64,000 bases of DNA from Flavobacteriaceae bacterium (GTDB lineage: Bacteria > Bacteroidota > Bacteroidia > Flavobacteriales > Flavobacteriaceae), in contig JAGYKX010000003.1 of the NCBI GenBank assembly GCA_018401115.1, positions 40,883 through 104,882 on the forward strand, written 5' to 3'. Position numbers and translations under genes: made by a program. The stretch's first letter is position 1. Every line of letters starts with the position of its first letter. The notes beneath the pieces are model-generated. The model saw nothing but the letters and a program-made list of their open reading frames with translations. It was not told the origin of the DNA and ran no database searches. This document shows, one piece after another, positions 7,362-14,765 of the stretch.

Positions 7362-10094
7362 CTATGGTTGGTTTTCATTCAGCAATTTCTCTATGCTTTT
7401 TAATCGCTCCTCTAATTGATTAAGCATAGTGGTCTGCGCTTCCATTTTAGCTGATTGCTCTTGAAAACCCTTAGTTAAAAGAGCAATAAATGAGGTGTAG
7501 TTTAATGAAAGGATTTCGTCTACACTATTATCTTTTTTCACTAAAAAGGGTAAGATCTTTTCTATATCCTGAGCTATAAAACCCATCTCCTCTATTGAAT
7601 ATTCCTCAGAAGTTAATTGGGTCTTTTTCCTGTATCTCTTGGGAGAGAGTTTATTAATGGTTTCTGTGGCATTTGAAATATTAACTATGTTTTTCTTTAA
7701 TCTAATGTCAGATGACTCCGTCAAGGACCCTATTACTTCAAGATCTTCATAAAAAGTAGCATCTCCATTTTTAAGTATTTGAAAGGCATTGCTTTTATTG
7801 CTCGAACTACTTCCATTTCCTACTGTAAAAAGTGGGTCTAATTCTTGCCAATCATCAATTTCTATATCGTCAGGATCTGAAATAATATTATTTGCTCCAA
7901 CTACAAACTCTAAATAACTACTTGCTGTATTTTGAAACCCAAAAGCAGTGGACGCCAATCCACTGGCTTCATTCGCAACTCCAAAAGCCGCTGAATATTC
8001 TCCTACAATTTCCTCATCCCAAACTTCCTCATTACCCGTAGTTTCAACTCGTGTAGTCCCAGCCCTAAAAGCACCTTTGCTCTTGTCAAAGAAAAATCTG
8101 GCATCATCCGAAGTTCCACTAATATTGTCTAAACTAGAGCTTCCAAATACAAAGTCTTGTGTGGTGGTATAAATATTTGAAACAACTGTTGTATTTCCTG
8201 AAAAAATACTCGACCCACCTGAAATTCCAGTCAATCTAGAACCATCTCCTACAAAGGCGGTGGCCGATACAGTGCCTGAAGTTATAACAGTTGATATCTC
8301 ATCGTTTCCTAACTGAATTGTATTGCTTTGAGTAAGAGTGGCTCTTGAACCAATAGCTACACTGTTTTCTATCCCGTCTAGTTCAATAGTTGTGTAAGGC
8401 CCAAGAAAAATATTGTTGTTACCATTTAAAGTTTCCGGGTCATCTTCATCAATACTTCCAGCATAATGACCAATAGCTATATTATTTGCTCCTGTTCTAT
8501 TTATTTTTAATGCATTCTCTCCAATGGCTACATTTTTACCGCCTGTTGTATTTTCCTGTAGAGCCTCCTCTCCAATAGCTATATTGTCAGATCCTTCCGA
8601 ATTGTATTCTAATGTATTTTCTCCTATACCAATATTATTATTTCCATCAATATTTGATCGCAACACATCTTCCCCAATGGCAATATTATCATAACCTATT
8701 GTGTTGTCCTCTAGTGCGTCTTCTCCTATTCCAATATTATTATTTGCTTCAGTATTACTTTTCAACGCATCTTTTCCAATAGCTACGTTGTCGCTACCTT
8801 CAGTATTCTCATTTAACACATCTTTACCTATTGCAATATTATTCAAACCATCTATGTTATTGAGTAAGGCTTGAAAACCTATTGCTGTATTATAATTTCC
8901 TATGGTATTTGACAAGAGGGTACTGTCTCCAATAGCTATATTTGCATATCCCTCGTAGTCGTCAAAATAGGTAATTCCATCTTCTTCATACAAGGTCTTA
9001 GAAGAGGTTAAGCTTTTCATATCTGTTCCAATAGCAATATTTAAATACGAATCTTTAAAAGTAGATGAGCTTACTCCTGTTGAAATTCCTGTCAACCCAG
9101 AGCCGTCTCCTACAAAAGTACCGGCTGAAACGCTACCGCCAATATCAATGTCTCCATCAGTACTAAAATCTCCTTCTACAAATAGATCTTTATTAATTGT
9201 AAGATTGTCATTAAAAGTAGCGTCGCCGTTTTTAAGTATTTGAAAAGCGTTGCTTCTATTTATCCAAGATTCACCATTACCTACAGTAAAAATCGGGTCT
9301 AATTCTCGCCAAGTATCAATCTCTATTTCATCAGGATCTAACTCAATATTGTAGCTTCCAACCACCAATTCTGAAAAGGAGTTGGTTTGCAATCCAAATC
9401 CAATCGCTGTAGAAATATCCCCTTTAACAACATTCAAACCTCCTACAGCTATTGCATTGTTTGAAGTAACAATGTTGGATCCGCCAAAAGCCATTGCTCC
9501 CATTCCGCTTGCCAAACCATCTCCAAGCACTATGGAATAATCACCAATGTTCTCTTCATCCCAATCAGATCTATAACCAAGCCCAGCCCTGAAAGCGGCT
9601 TTGCTTTTATCAAAGAAAAATCGAGCATCGTCAGAATCCCCACTAACATCGTCTAAACTAGAGCTTCCAAACACAAAGTCTTGGGTGGTGGTATAAATAT
9701 TTGAAGCAACTGTTGTGTTTCCTGTAAATACAGCCCCTGGAAGGTTGGAAATAGCTAAGGTGTTTGCTGTAATACTAGCGGTATTGGAAACCACATTTCC
9801 TGTGTTAAGTAAGCGCTTCCACTCCGTTCCGTTGTAATAATAAAAGCCTGGACTTACGGCAGTACTTCCAGAATTTGCCGTAGCAGTATTGTATATTAAC
9901 AAGCCTTCTGTTGGGCTCGCAATAGTGGTGGTGTCATTTGTGCCAATTAGGGGAACCCTTGTAATAAGCACCCCCTTATTGCTGCTTTCTACTTGAAACA
10001 TGGCAGAACTTTCTGGGTTTTCTGTACCCACTCCTACCTGTGCAAACGTTAGGCTACTGAAAAGTAAAAAACCGAACAGAATGATTTTTCTCAT
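7362..10094 (-). CDS. repeat-rich fibre/adhesin with C-terminal S74 intramolecular chaperone domain
   Basis: 910 residues with a signal peptide (LFSSLTFAQ). It is Ser/Thr/Asn/Gly-rich and contains a duplicated module (residues about 124-293 and 633-781) and nine 17-residue repeats of the type N-[IVT]-[AG]-IG-x3-L-x2-N at 385-537. The C-terminus is an endosialidase-type (peptidase S74) chaperone domain. Its motif SDIRLK supplies the Ser795/Lys800 pair expected to cleave the domain off after trimerisation, and a coiled coil (about 885-905) follows. Trimeric tail-fibre-like proteins of this kind are frequent as secreted proteins in Flavobacteriia. No T9SS sorting tail is visible. A -7-like TATTTTTG box lies at 10112-10119. 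Function in attachment is inferred. Confidence 0.85.
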   Translation of the reverse strand: MRKIILFGFLLFSSLTFAQVGVGTENPESSAMFQVESSNKGVLITRVPLIGTNDTTTIASPTEGLLIYNTATANSGSTAVSPGFYYYNGTEWKRLLNTGNVVSNTASITANTLAISNLPGAVFTGNTTVASNIYTTTQDFVFGSSSLDDVSGDSDDARFFFDKSKAAFRAGLGYRSDWDEENIGDYSIVLGDGLASGMGAMAFGGSNIVTSNNAIAVGGLNVVKGDISTAIGFGLQTNSFSELVVGSYNIELDPDEIEIDTWRELDPIFTVGNGESWINRSNAFQILKNGDATFNDNLTINKDLFVEGDFSTDGDIDIGGSVSAGTFVGDGSGLTGISTGVSSSTFKDSYLNIAIGTDMKSLTSSKTLYEEDGITYFDDYEGYANIAIGDSTLLSNTIGNYNTAIGFQALLNNIDGLNNIAIGKDVLNENTEGSDNVAIGKDALKSNTEANNNIGIGEDALEDNTIGYDNIAIGEDVLRSNIDGNNNIGIGENTLEYNSEGSDNIAIGEEALQENTTGGKNVAIGENALKINRTGANNIAIGHYAGSIDEDDPETLNGNNNIFLGPYTTIELDGIENSVAIGSRATLTQSNTIQLGNDEISTVITSGTVSATAFVGDGSRLTGISGGSSIFSGNTTVVSNIYTTTQDFVFGSSSLDNISGTSDDARFFFDKSKGAFRAGTTRVETTGNEEVWDEEIVGEYSAAFGVANEASGLASTAFGFQNTASSYLEFVVGANNIISDPDDIEIDDWQELDPLFTVGNGSSSSNKSNAFQILKNGDATFYEDLEVIGSLTESSDIRLKKNIVNISNATETINKLSPKRYRKKTQLTSEEYSIEEMGFIAQDIEKILPFLVKKDNSVDEILSLNYTSFIALLTKGFQEQSAKMEAQTTMLNQLEERLKSIEKLLNENQP
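7752..8198 (-). repeat. second copy of the duplicated module in the fibre gene
   Basis: It encodes residues about 633-781. Blocks NIYTTTQDFVFGSSSLD, DDARFFFDKSK and SNAFQILKNGDATF recur nearly unchanged in the first copy (9216-9725), with divergent sequence in between. It represents an old internal duplication. Confidence 0.85.
8457..8942 (-). repeat. 51-bp tandem repeat array coding nine 17-residue units plus a partial tenth
   Basis: It encodes residues 385-546 of the fibre protein. Units begin N-[IVT]-[AG]-IG and carry L at unit position 9 and N at position 12, for example NVAIGKDALKSNTEANN. The nucleotide copies are diverged, so this is an established beta-solenoid-like array and not a recent expansion. 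Confidence 0.88.
9216..9725 (-). repeat. first copy of the duplicated module in the fibre gene
   Basis: It encodes residues about 124-293, matching residues 633-781. Both copies end with an acidic DPD-x-IEID-x-W segment followed by FTVGNG and the ILKNGDATF block. Confidence 0.85.
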
Positions 10095-10111
10095 GGACTA
10101 TTTATTTTTTG

Positions 10112-10119
10112 CAAAAATA
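10112..10119 (-). promoter_or_regulatory. candidate -7 box of the fibre/T9SS operon
   Basis: On the minus strand the bases read TATTTTTG, matching TAnnTTTG, 17 bases before the ATG at 10094. No clear -33 TTG was found upstream. Confidence 0.4.
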
Positions 10120-10159
10120 CGTTTCTACTATAATGAGCTATTTTTTCAGCTTAGGCATT

Positions 10160-10185
10160 AGTATCATTTTCATTAATTTGATACT
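10160..10185. promoter_or_regulatory. inverted repeat between the fibre operon and the AraC regulator gene
   Basis: AGTATCA at 10160-10166 and TGATACT at 10179-10185 form a perfect 7-bp inverted repeat with a 12-base spacer, in the 136-base divergent intergenic region upstream of both -7 boxes. It could be an operator shared by the two directions; this is inference from position and symmetry. Confidence 0.35.
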
Positions 10186-10204
10186 CATTTTAGCCAATTA
10201 ACGC

Positions 10205-10212
10205 TATTTTTG
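10205..10212 (+). promoter_or_regulatory. candidate -7 box of the AraC-family gene
   Basis: TATTTTTG matches TAnnTTTG and ends 18 bases before the ATG at 10231. Confidence 0.4.
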
Positions 10213-10230
10213 CACCCATAAACCAAATCA

Positions 10231-11394
10231 ATGACCTTAGTAGATTTTATTTTTTTAATCAGTAATGTACTGAGTTTTATTACCGCAGGACTTATCTTGT
10301 TTAAGGTCAATACCAATAGGATTTTCGGGGTTTATTTACTGGTAGCTTATTTGGTCCTCAATGGAATTTCCAACAGTTTTTACCTCCTTATTCAATACGG
10401 GTATATTGCCTATGTCCCTTATTTGTATAAAATTCCGGCGCCCCTCACCTTTTTAATTGGCCCCGCAGCCTATTTGTATTTAAGAGCTACACTTTACAGT
10501 GAAAAAAGGTTTCATAAAACAGACTGGATACACTTTGTACCCTTTGCCATTTTTGCGGTGAATTATATCCCTTTTTACTTTATGCCTTTGGCAGAGAAAA
10601 GTGACTTGGTGGGCCGTGTGATTCAAGACATGAGTCTAGTATATATGCATCAAGACGGTTTGTTACCTGAATGGTTGAATATAGGTGTGAGGGCATTGCT
10701 TTCCATAGTCTATATCATAGCCCAATGGCAACTCATTAGGAAGTTTTATAAAACCTATCCTTTAGAAAATGTGCATTTCATTAAAATTAAAAAATGGGTG
10801 CGCACCTTTTTTAATGCCCAAATGGGCTATTGGTTAGCGCTTTTGGTTATCTATATTGTCAATGGACTGGCCAATTATTTTGGGGCAGAAATTGTGCCTG
10901 AGTTTGTGCCTGCCAGTACCCTCCTCATTATGTCTATCTTCTTTTTTGTATTGTCTGGGTATCTTTTAATGAGCCCTCACATTATGTTGGGACTCAATAT
11001 GAACCTCTCGCTTCCAAACCAATCAAAAGAGGAAGGCGCCAATACCTATGATCAAAGATTCTTTGAGACCATTAATGAAGTGGTCCTTGGTAAAAATTTG
11101 TTTTTGGACCCCAACCTGAACTTAGCAAAAGTAGCCACTGAAACAAAGGTCTCTCAAAGGAATATTGCCATTGCGGTCAGTGACCATGGATTCAGTAACT
11201 TCAATGAATACATAAACGAGTACAGGGTAAAATTATCGGTAGAAAAAATCGCTTCAAAAGAGATGGAGAATTATTCTATAGAGGCCATTGCCCAATCTTG
11301 CGGGTTTAATTCCAAGGCAACCTTTTACAGAAGTTTTAAAAAACTCCTAGGTTGCACCCCAACAGAGTATATAAAAAAACCCCAGGAATTTTAA
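10231..11394 (+). CDS. membrane-anchored AraC-family transcriptional regulator
   Basis: 387 residues. The N-terminal about 255 residues hold some seven hydrophobic helices with almost no soluble loop. The C-terminal about 100 residues are an AraC-type double helix-turn-helix: the block NLNLAKVATETKVSQRNI is the first HTH, and SIEAIAQSCGFNSKATFYRSFKKLLGCTPTEY is the conserved second HTH and family signature. Regulators of this design are common in Flavobacteriia, and their membrane part is presumed to sense an envelope signal. The gene is divergent from the fibre/T9SS operon, so that operon is a plausible target, but a signal or target cannot be read from sequence. Confidence 0.9.
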   Translation: MTLVDFIFLISNVLSFITAGLILFKVNTNRIFGVYLLVAYLVLNGISNSFYLLIQYGYIAYVPYLYKIPAPLTFLIGPAAYLYLRATLYSEKRFHKTDWIHFVPFAIFAVNYIPFYFMPLAEKSDLVGRVIQDMSLVYMHQDGLLPEWLNIGVRALLSIVYIIAQWQLIRKFYKTYPLENVHFIKIKKWVRTFFNAQMGYWLALLVIYIVNGLANYFGAEIVPEFVPASTLLIMSIFFFVLSGYLLMSPHIMLGLNMNLSLPNQSKEEGANTYDQRFFETINEVVLGKNLFLDPNLNLAKVATETKVSQRNIAIAVSDHGFSNFNEYINEYRVKLSVEKIASKEMENYSIEAIAQSCGFNSKATFYRSFKKLLGCTPTEYIKKPQEF

Positions 11395-11443
11395 AAAAAG
11401 TAAGTAGGTAAATAGATAAGATCTAGGAGATCGTTTCCTGGGG
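11380..11443 (+). other. nested inverted repeats at the 3' end of the AraC gene
   Basis: CCCCAGGAA (11380-11388) can pair with TTCCTGGGG (11435-11443). Inside that loop lies a second hairpin, GATCT-AGG-AGATC (11420-11432). The left arm includes the last codons of the regulator gene. No T-run follows, so it is not a standard terminator; it may stabilise the 3' end of the mRNA. Confidence 0.45.
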
Positions 11444-11528
11444 CTCTAATAACAATGAACTGCTAAATAAATCCTATTCGATTGTTTTTGAGTGATTTTT
11501 AAGGGGGTATCCCTCTCATATTACGTTT

Positions 11529-11559
11529 TTGACACTCATTTAAAAATACACTACCTTTA
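11529..11559 (+). promoter_or_regulatory. promoter of the arsenosugar gene pair
   Basis: A TTG at 11529-11531, preceded by T's, is followed after 20 bases by TACCTTTA (11552-11559). This is close to the Bacteroidota pattern TTTG-N19-TAnnTTTG. The ATG follows 21 bases later. Confidence 0.5.
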
Positions 11560-11580
11560 AATTTCTTAAAAATCAGTGCT

Positions 11581-11916
11581 ATGGACAACAATTATTACGA
11601 CCCAGGAGACCTTAGGAAATTTGGAAAAATCTCTGAATGGGCCCCTGAACTGGGAGAGAAATTCTTTGATTACTACAATTCTGTATTTCAAGAAGGGGCG
11701 CTTTCTGCCCGTGAAAAATCGCTCATTGCCCTAGCAGTAGCCCATGTGGTAAAATGTCCTTATTGTATTGACGCCTACACCAAAGACGGTCTTCAAAGAG
11801 GGATTACCAAAGAAGAGATGATGGAGGCCGTTCACGCAGGCGCCGCTATTGAAAGTGGTGCTACCTTAGTACACGGCGTACAGATGATGAATAAATACAA
11901 CAAACTCTCTATGTAA
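11581..11916 (+). CDS. AhpD/carboxymuconolactone decarboxylase-like protein of the arsenosugar cluster
   Basis: 111 residues of the small AhpD-like helical family with the redox motif CPYC (Cys59/Cys62) in the block VVKCPYCIDAYTKDG. A version of this family is recognised as 'arsenosugar biosynthesis-associated peroxidase-like protein' because it is found next to the radical SAM enzyme ArsS. The next gene here, 29 bases downstream, is that enzyme. The true reaction is not known; a thiol redox or thiol-transfer role is suggested by the CxxC. It is the first gene of a two-gene operon. Confidence 0.85.
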   Translation: MDNNYYDPGDLRKFGKISEWAPELGEKFFDYYNSVFQEGALSAREKSLIALAVAHVVKCPYCIDAYTKDGLQRGITKEEMMEAVHAGAAIESGATLVHGVQMMNKYNKLSM

Positions 11917-11945
11917 TAAAGGCCCGCAGCCTTTTATAAAACCCT

Positions 11946-13001
11946 ATGGCAACCAAATCTCTAAAAGCGGCAGGCCACCTATTGGCGCAAACCCAAAAAC
12001 AATTAGACCTCCTTCAATCGGGGCCTTTTAAAGATGGAGACCTGCCTTTATTTAAAGACAAAATAGCGCAAAGTGGTCAATACCCGCTAAAAAGTAAAAA
12101 ATTAGAGATCCTTCAAATAAATTTGGGGTATATGTGCAACCAAGTCTGTACCCACTGCCATGTAGACGCTGGCCCAGACAGAAAGGAGATCATGACCAGA
12201 GAAACCATGCAACAGTGTTTGGACGTGATTGCCCAAACAGGGGCCCATACCTTGGACCTGACGGGGGGTGCCCCGGAGATGAATCCAGATTTTAGGTGGT
12301 TTGTAGAAGCGGCATCGGCCGCAGGCATAAAAGACTTTATTGTCCGTTCTAACCTCACCATTATTAGGGCCAACAAAAAATACCACGACCTACCTGAGTT
12401 TTTTGCTAAATACGGCATTCATGTGGTGTCTTCTATGCCGCATTACACCCAAGGAAAAACAGACAAACAGCGAGGAGATGGAGTGTTTAATGCCTCCATT
12501 GAAGCCTTGAAAATGCTCAACAAAGTGGGTTACGGTATGCCTGGAAACGATTTAAAATTAGACCTGGTGTACAACCCTTCTGGGGCATATTTACCTGGGG
12601 ATCAGGCCGCCTTAGAAAAGGACTTTAAAAAAGCGTTGGACACCGATTTTGGGATTCAGTTTAACGCCTTATTTGCCATTACCAACCTGCCCATTTCACG
12701 CTTTTTAGACTACCTGGTGGCCTCTGGGAATTTTGAAGACTATATGTATGCCTTGGTAGACGCTTACAATCCTGCGGCTGTGGCGGGCGTAATGTGCACC
12801 AATACCCTTTCTGTGAGTTGGGACGGCTACCTCTACGACTGTGATTTTAACCAGATGTTAGGGCTCAAAGTAGCTGCTAAGGCCCGCCATATAAAGGACT
12901 ACGATACTGCCTTATTAGAAGGGCGCGAGGTGGTGATTTCTCAGCATTGTTACGGTTGTACGGCAGGTGCTGGAAGCAGTTGTCAGGGCACAGTGGCCTA
13001 A
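11946..13001 (+). CDS. arsS: arsenosugar biosynthesis radical SAM protein ArsS
   Basis: 351 residues. The radical SAM cluster motif CxxxCxxC is MCNQVCTHC (about residues 61-69), followed by DAGPD and the glycine-rich LDLTGGAPEMNP. The C-terminal half matches the ArsS-type extension (DUF3641), with cysteines in TNTLSVSWDGYLYDCDFNQ and HCYGCTAGAGSSC that could bind further clusters. ArsS acts on dimethylarsenate in making oxo-arsenosugars and normally works with the methyltransferase ArsM. No arsM or ars regulator lies in this window. No in-frame TGA is present, so this is the cysteine and not the selenocysteine form. Confidence 0.9.
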   Translation: MATKSLKAAGHLLAQTQKQLDLLQSGPFKDGDLPLFKDKIAQSGQYPLKSKKLEILQINLGYMCNQVCTHCHVDAGPDRKEIMTRETMQQCLDVIAQTGAHTLDLTGGAPEMNPDFRWFVEAASAAGIKDFIVRSNLTIIRANKKYHDLPEFFAKYGIHVVSSMPHYTQGKTDKQRGDGVFNASIEALKMLNKVGYGMPGNDLKLDLVYNPSGAYLPGDQAALEKDFKKALDTDFGIQFNALFAITNLPISRFLDYLVASGNFEDYMYALVDAYNPAAVAGVMCTNTLSVSWDGYLYDCDFNQMLGLKVAAKARHIKDYDTALLEGREVVISQHCYGCTAGAGSSCQGTVA

Positions 13002-13026
13002 AAAAGTGACTAGCTGTTTTTTGGCC
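12995..13026. terminator. possible bidirectional terminator between arsS and the GT9 gene
   Basis: GGCC, then A6 (13000-13005), is mirrored by T6 (13017-13022), then GGCC, in the short gap between convergent genes. The stem has a one-base bulge and the two stop codons lie in its arms. It is weaker than the other terminators listed. Confidence 0.35.
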
Positions 13027-14105
13027 TAATCGGCACGTGCCACATTTAACAACTCCCTCATTTTATGGGCAACCGCCTTGGGATCTATGCTTTCCATGAC
13101 CTTTTCATATCCTTCAGGTACTTCTTTTCCAAATACAGATGTTGGCAATCCTGGGTACTGATTGCGGTCAGATAACAACTGGTGATTAGCTGGTTGAAAA
13201 ATAGGTGCAAAACCAGCGTAGGGATGGGTGTTTCCCCATAGGGTCATGGTAGGCACACCGTACATGGCCGCCAAATGAGCATTGCCGGAGTCCATTGCCA
13301 GCATTAAGTCCAGATGAGCAATCAGGGATAGTTCTTGCTCAAAAGAAAGCGACAAACCGTGGCTGCTATTGGGAAATTGCTCACAAAGGGCTTTAATTTT
13401 AGGGGCTTCTTCAGGACCACCGCCAAAAAACACAAAACGAATCTCTTTTTGGTCTTTGCCGGCCAAACGGATAAAAATTTCCAAGGCCTGAACCATGAGC
13501 TTTAATGGGTATTGCTTGCCTGCATGGGCAGCAAAAGGGGCTATGCCAATGGTTTTTTGTGGCTTTTCGGGAGTGCTTTGTACTTTATTTGGCGGCTTGG
13601 ATAATACGGTCGTTGCGTCTAAAGTCACAGGATAACCTAATTTTTTGAATACCTCTGCATAACGAATACTACTGTGTGGAAGGGGTCTAAACACTTTATT
13701 ATGGAGGCGGGTTAAGGTCTTTTTCTCTGCCCTACCCTTGTCTATAGTAGCACATTTGTACCCACTTAAAGAAAGAAAAAAACACAAGAGACGGGAGCGC
13801 AGCACATAGTGAAGATCTGCTACCGCTGTAAAACCTTCTTTTTTTAGTGACTTACTCAGGCGCCAAATTCCTGTAAGGCCTTTGTGAATACCTTTGGTAT
13901 GCACCGGGATGATTTTTAGTCTGGGGATATCTTTAAAGATAGGTGCCCACTTTTCTAAGGTGACTAAGCTTATTTGTAGCTGGGAATGCTGTGTGAGTAG
14001 GGCATTTAAAACAGGTGCCATGATGGCCACATCTCCCATAGCAGAAAGCCTAATCACCAATAAATGGTGCTTTAAAGCTTTAGGGATGTTTTCTGAGCTG
14101 GGCAA
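13026..14105 (-). CDS. glycosyltransferase family 9 (heptosyltransferase-like)
   Basis: About 359 residues of GT-B fold. The N-terminal motif VIRLSAMGDVAIMAPVLNAL is typical of family 9. The C-terminal domain has the nucleotide-sugar binding region IGIAPFAAHAGKQYPL and LDLMLAMDSGNAHLAAMYGVPTMTLWG. Family 9 enzymes transfer heptose or related sugars to lipopolysaccharide core. The first usable codon is TTG at 14105, but a GTG about 16 codons later would leave the usual short N-terminus, so the start is uncertain. It follows DUF4254 by 27 bases on the same strand, a pairing often seen in Bacteroidota. Confidence 0.88.
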   Translation of the reverse strand: MPSSENIPKALKHHLLVIRLSAMGDVAIMAPVLNALLTQHSQLQISLVTLEKWAPIFKDIPRLKIIPVHTKGIHKGLTGIWRLSKSLKKEGFTAVADLHYVLRSRLLCFFLSLSGYKCATIDKGRAEKKTLTRLHNKVFRPLPHSSIRYAEVFKKLGYPVTLDATTVLSKPPNKVQSTPEKPQKTIGIAPFAAHAGKQYPLKLMVQALEIFIRLAGKDQKEIRFVFFGGGPEEAPKIKALCEQFPNSSHGLSLSFEQELSLIAHLDLMLAMDSGNAHLAAMYGVPTMTLWGNTHPYAGFAPIFQPANHQLLSDRNQYPGLPTSVFGKEVPEGYEKVMESIDPKAVAHKMRELLNVARAD

Positions 14106-14132
14106 TGGGGGGTAACTGTTTAAATGGGGTCC

Positions 14133-14765
14133 TTATTTCTGGGCCCTGAGCACTGGGTTCAGGTCTGCGTCGTTGTACATTTTCATTTGCTTGTAGACTT
14201 TCATGTACTTGTTTCCGGCTTCAAAATCTGCCAACAACTGGTCTATGGCCAAACAGAGGTCTTCCTTTTGAGTGAGCAACACTGCTAGTTTCTCTTGGCA
14301 CTGGGCTATGTGAGCAGGGCTAGCGTCTTCTCTGAGCACCTCTTCCCTCATATGATATACTTTTAGGGCCAATATAGAGAGCCTGTCCACCGCCCATGCA
14401 GGACTTTCTGTATTAATGGTCGCAGTAGCAGAGGTCTTTGCCCCTTTGTATTGTTCGTAGAAATAACTGTCTATATACTCTACCAAATCGGTGCGCTCTT
14501 GGTTGCTGGCGTCTATCTTTCGCTTGAGCTCAAGGGCGCCTACAGGATCAATGGCTGGGTCGCGAATGAGGTCTTCATAATGCCACTGTACCGTATCTAT
14601 CCAGTTTTTATTGTAGAGTAAATGGGCAATCTCTTTAGCGTCGTGGGGGTTTTGGAATTCCTGATCTACACGGTCTAAAAGATGGTACTTCTCTATACTT
14701 TCGTTGAAAATTTTCCAAGCGGTGGCAGCAAACATATTCTTGTGATTTTGGGCAAAGGTACCCAT
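14133..14765 (-). CDS. DUF4254 family protein
   Basis: 210 residues, soluble and almost wholly helical, with no signal peptide. The block IHYLL-like W-x-HYEDLIRD (here DTVQWHYEDLIRD) and RNEQERTDLVEYID-like segment (SNQERTDLVEYIDSYF) fit DUF4254. Function is unknown. It lies between DUF6427 (start and stop abut) and the GT9 gene, which suggests a role tied to lipopolysaccharide sugar transfer; that is inference from context. Confidence 0.8.
   Translation of the reverse strand: MGTFAQNHKNMFAATAWKIFNESIEKYHLLDRVDQEFQNPHDAKEIAHLLYNKNWIDTVQWHYEDLIRDPAIDPVGALELKRKIDASNQERTDLVEYIDSYFYEQYKGAKTSATATINTESPAWAVDRLSILALKVYHMREEVLREDASPAHIAQCQEKLAVLLTQKEDLCLAIDQLLADFEAGNKYMKVYKQMKMYNDADLNPVLRAQK

Noticed and set aside
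8457..8942. Regular repeats that could suggest a CRISPR array
   Set aside because: The units are in frame within a long coding region, diverged, and lack alternating unique spacers.
7362..10094. Phage tail-fibre gene, hence a prophage
   Set aside because: The protein has a Sec signal peptide, and no capsid, terminase, integrase or other phage genes are near; such S74 proteins are common as secreted flavobacterial proteins.
11946..13001. ArsS as a selenoprotein
   Set aside because: The frame has no internal TGA; cysteines are at the expected C-terminal positions.
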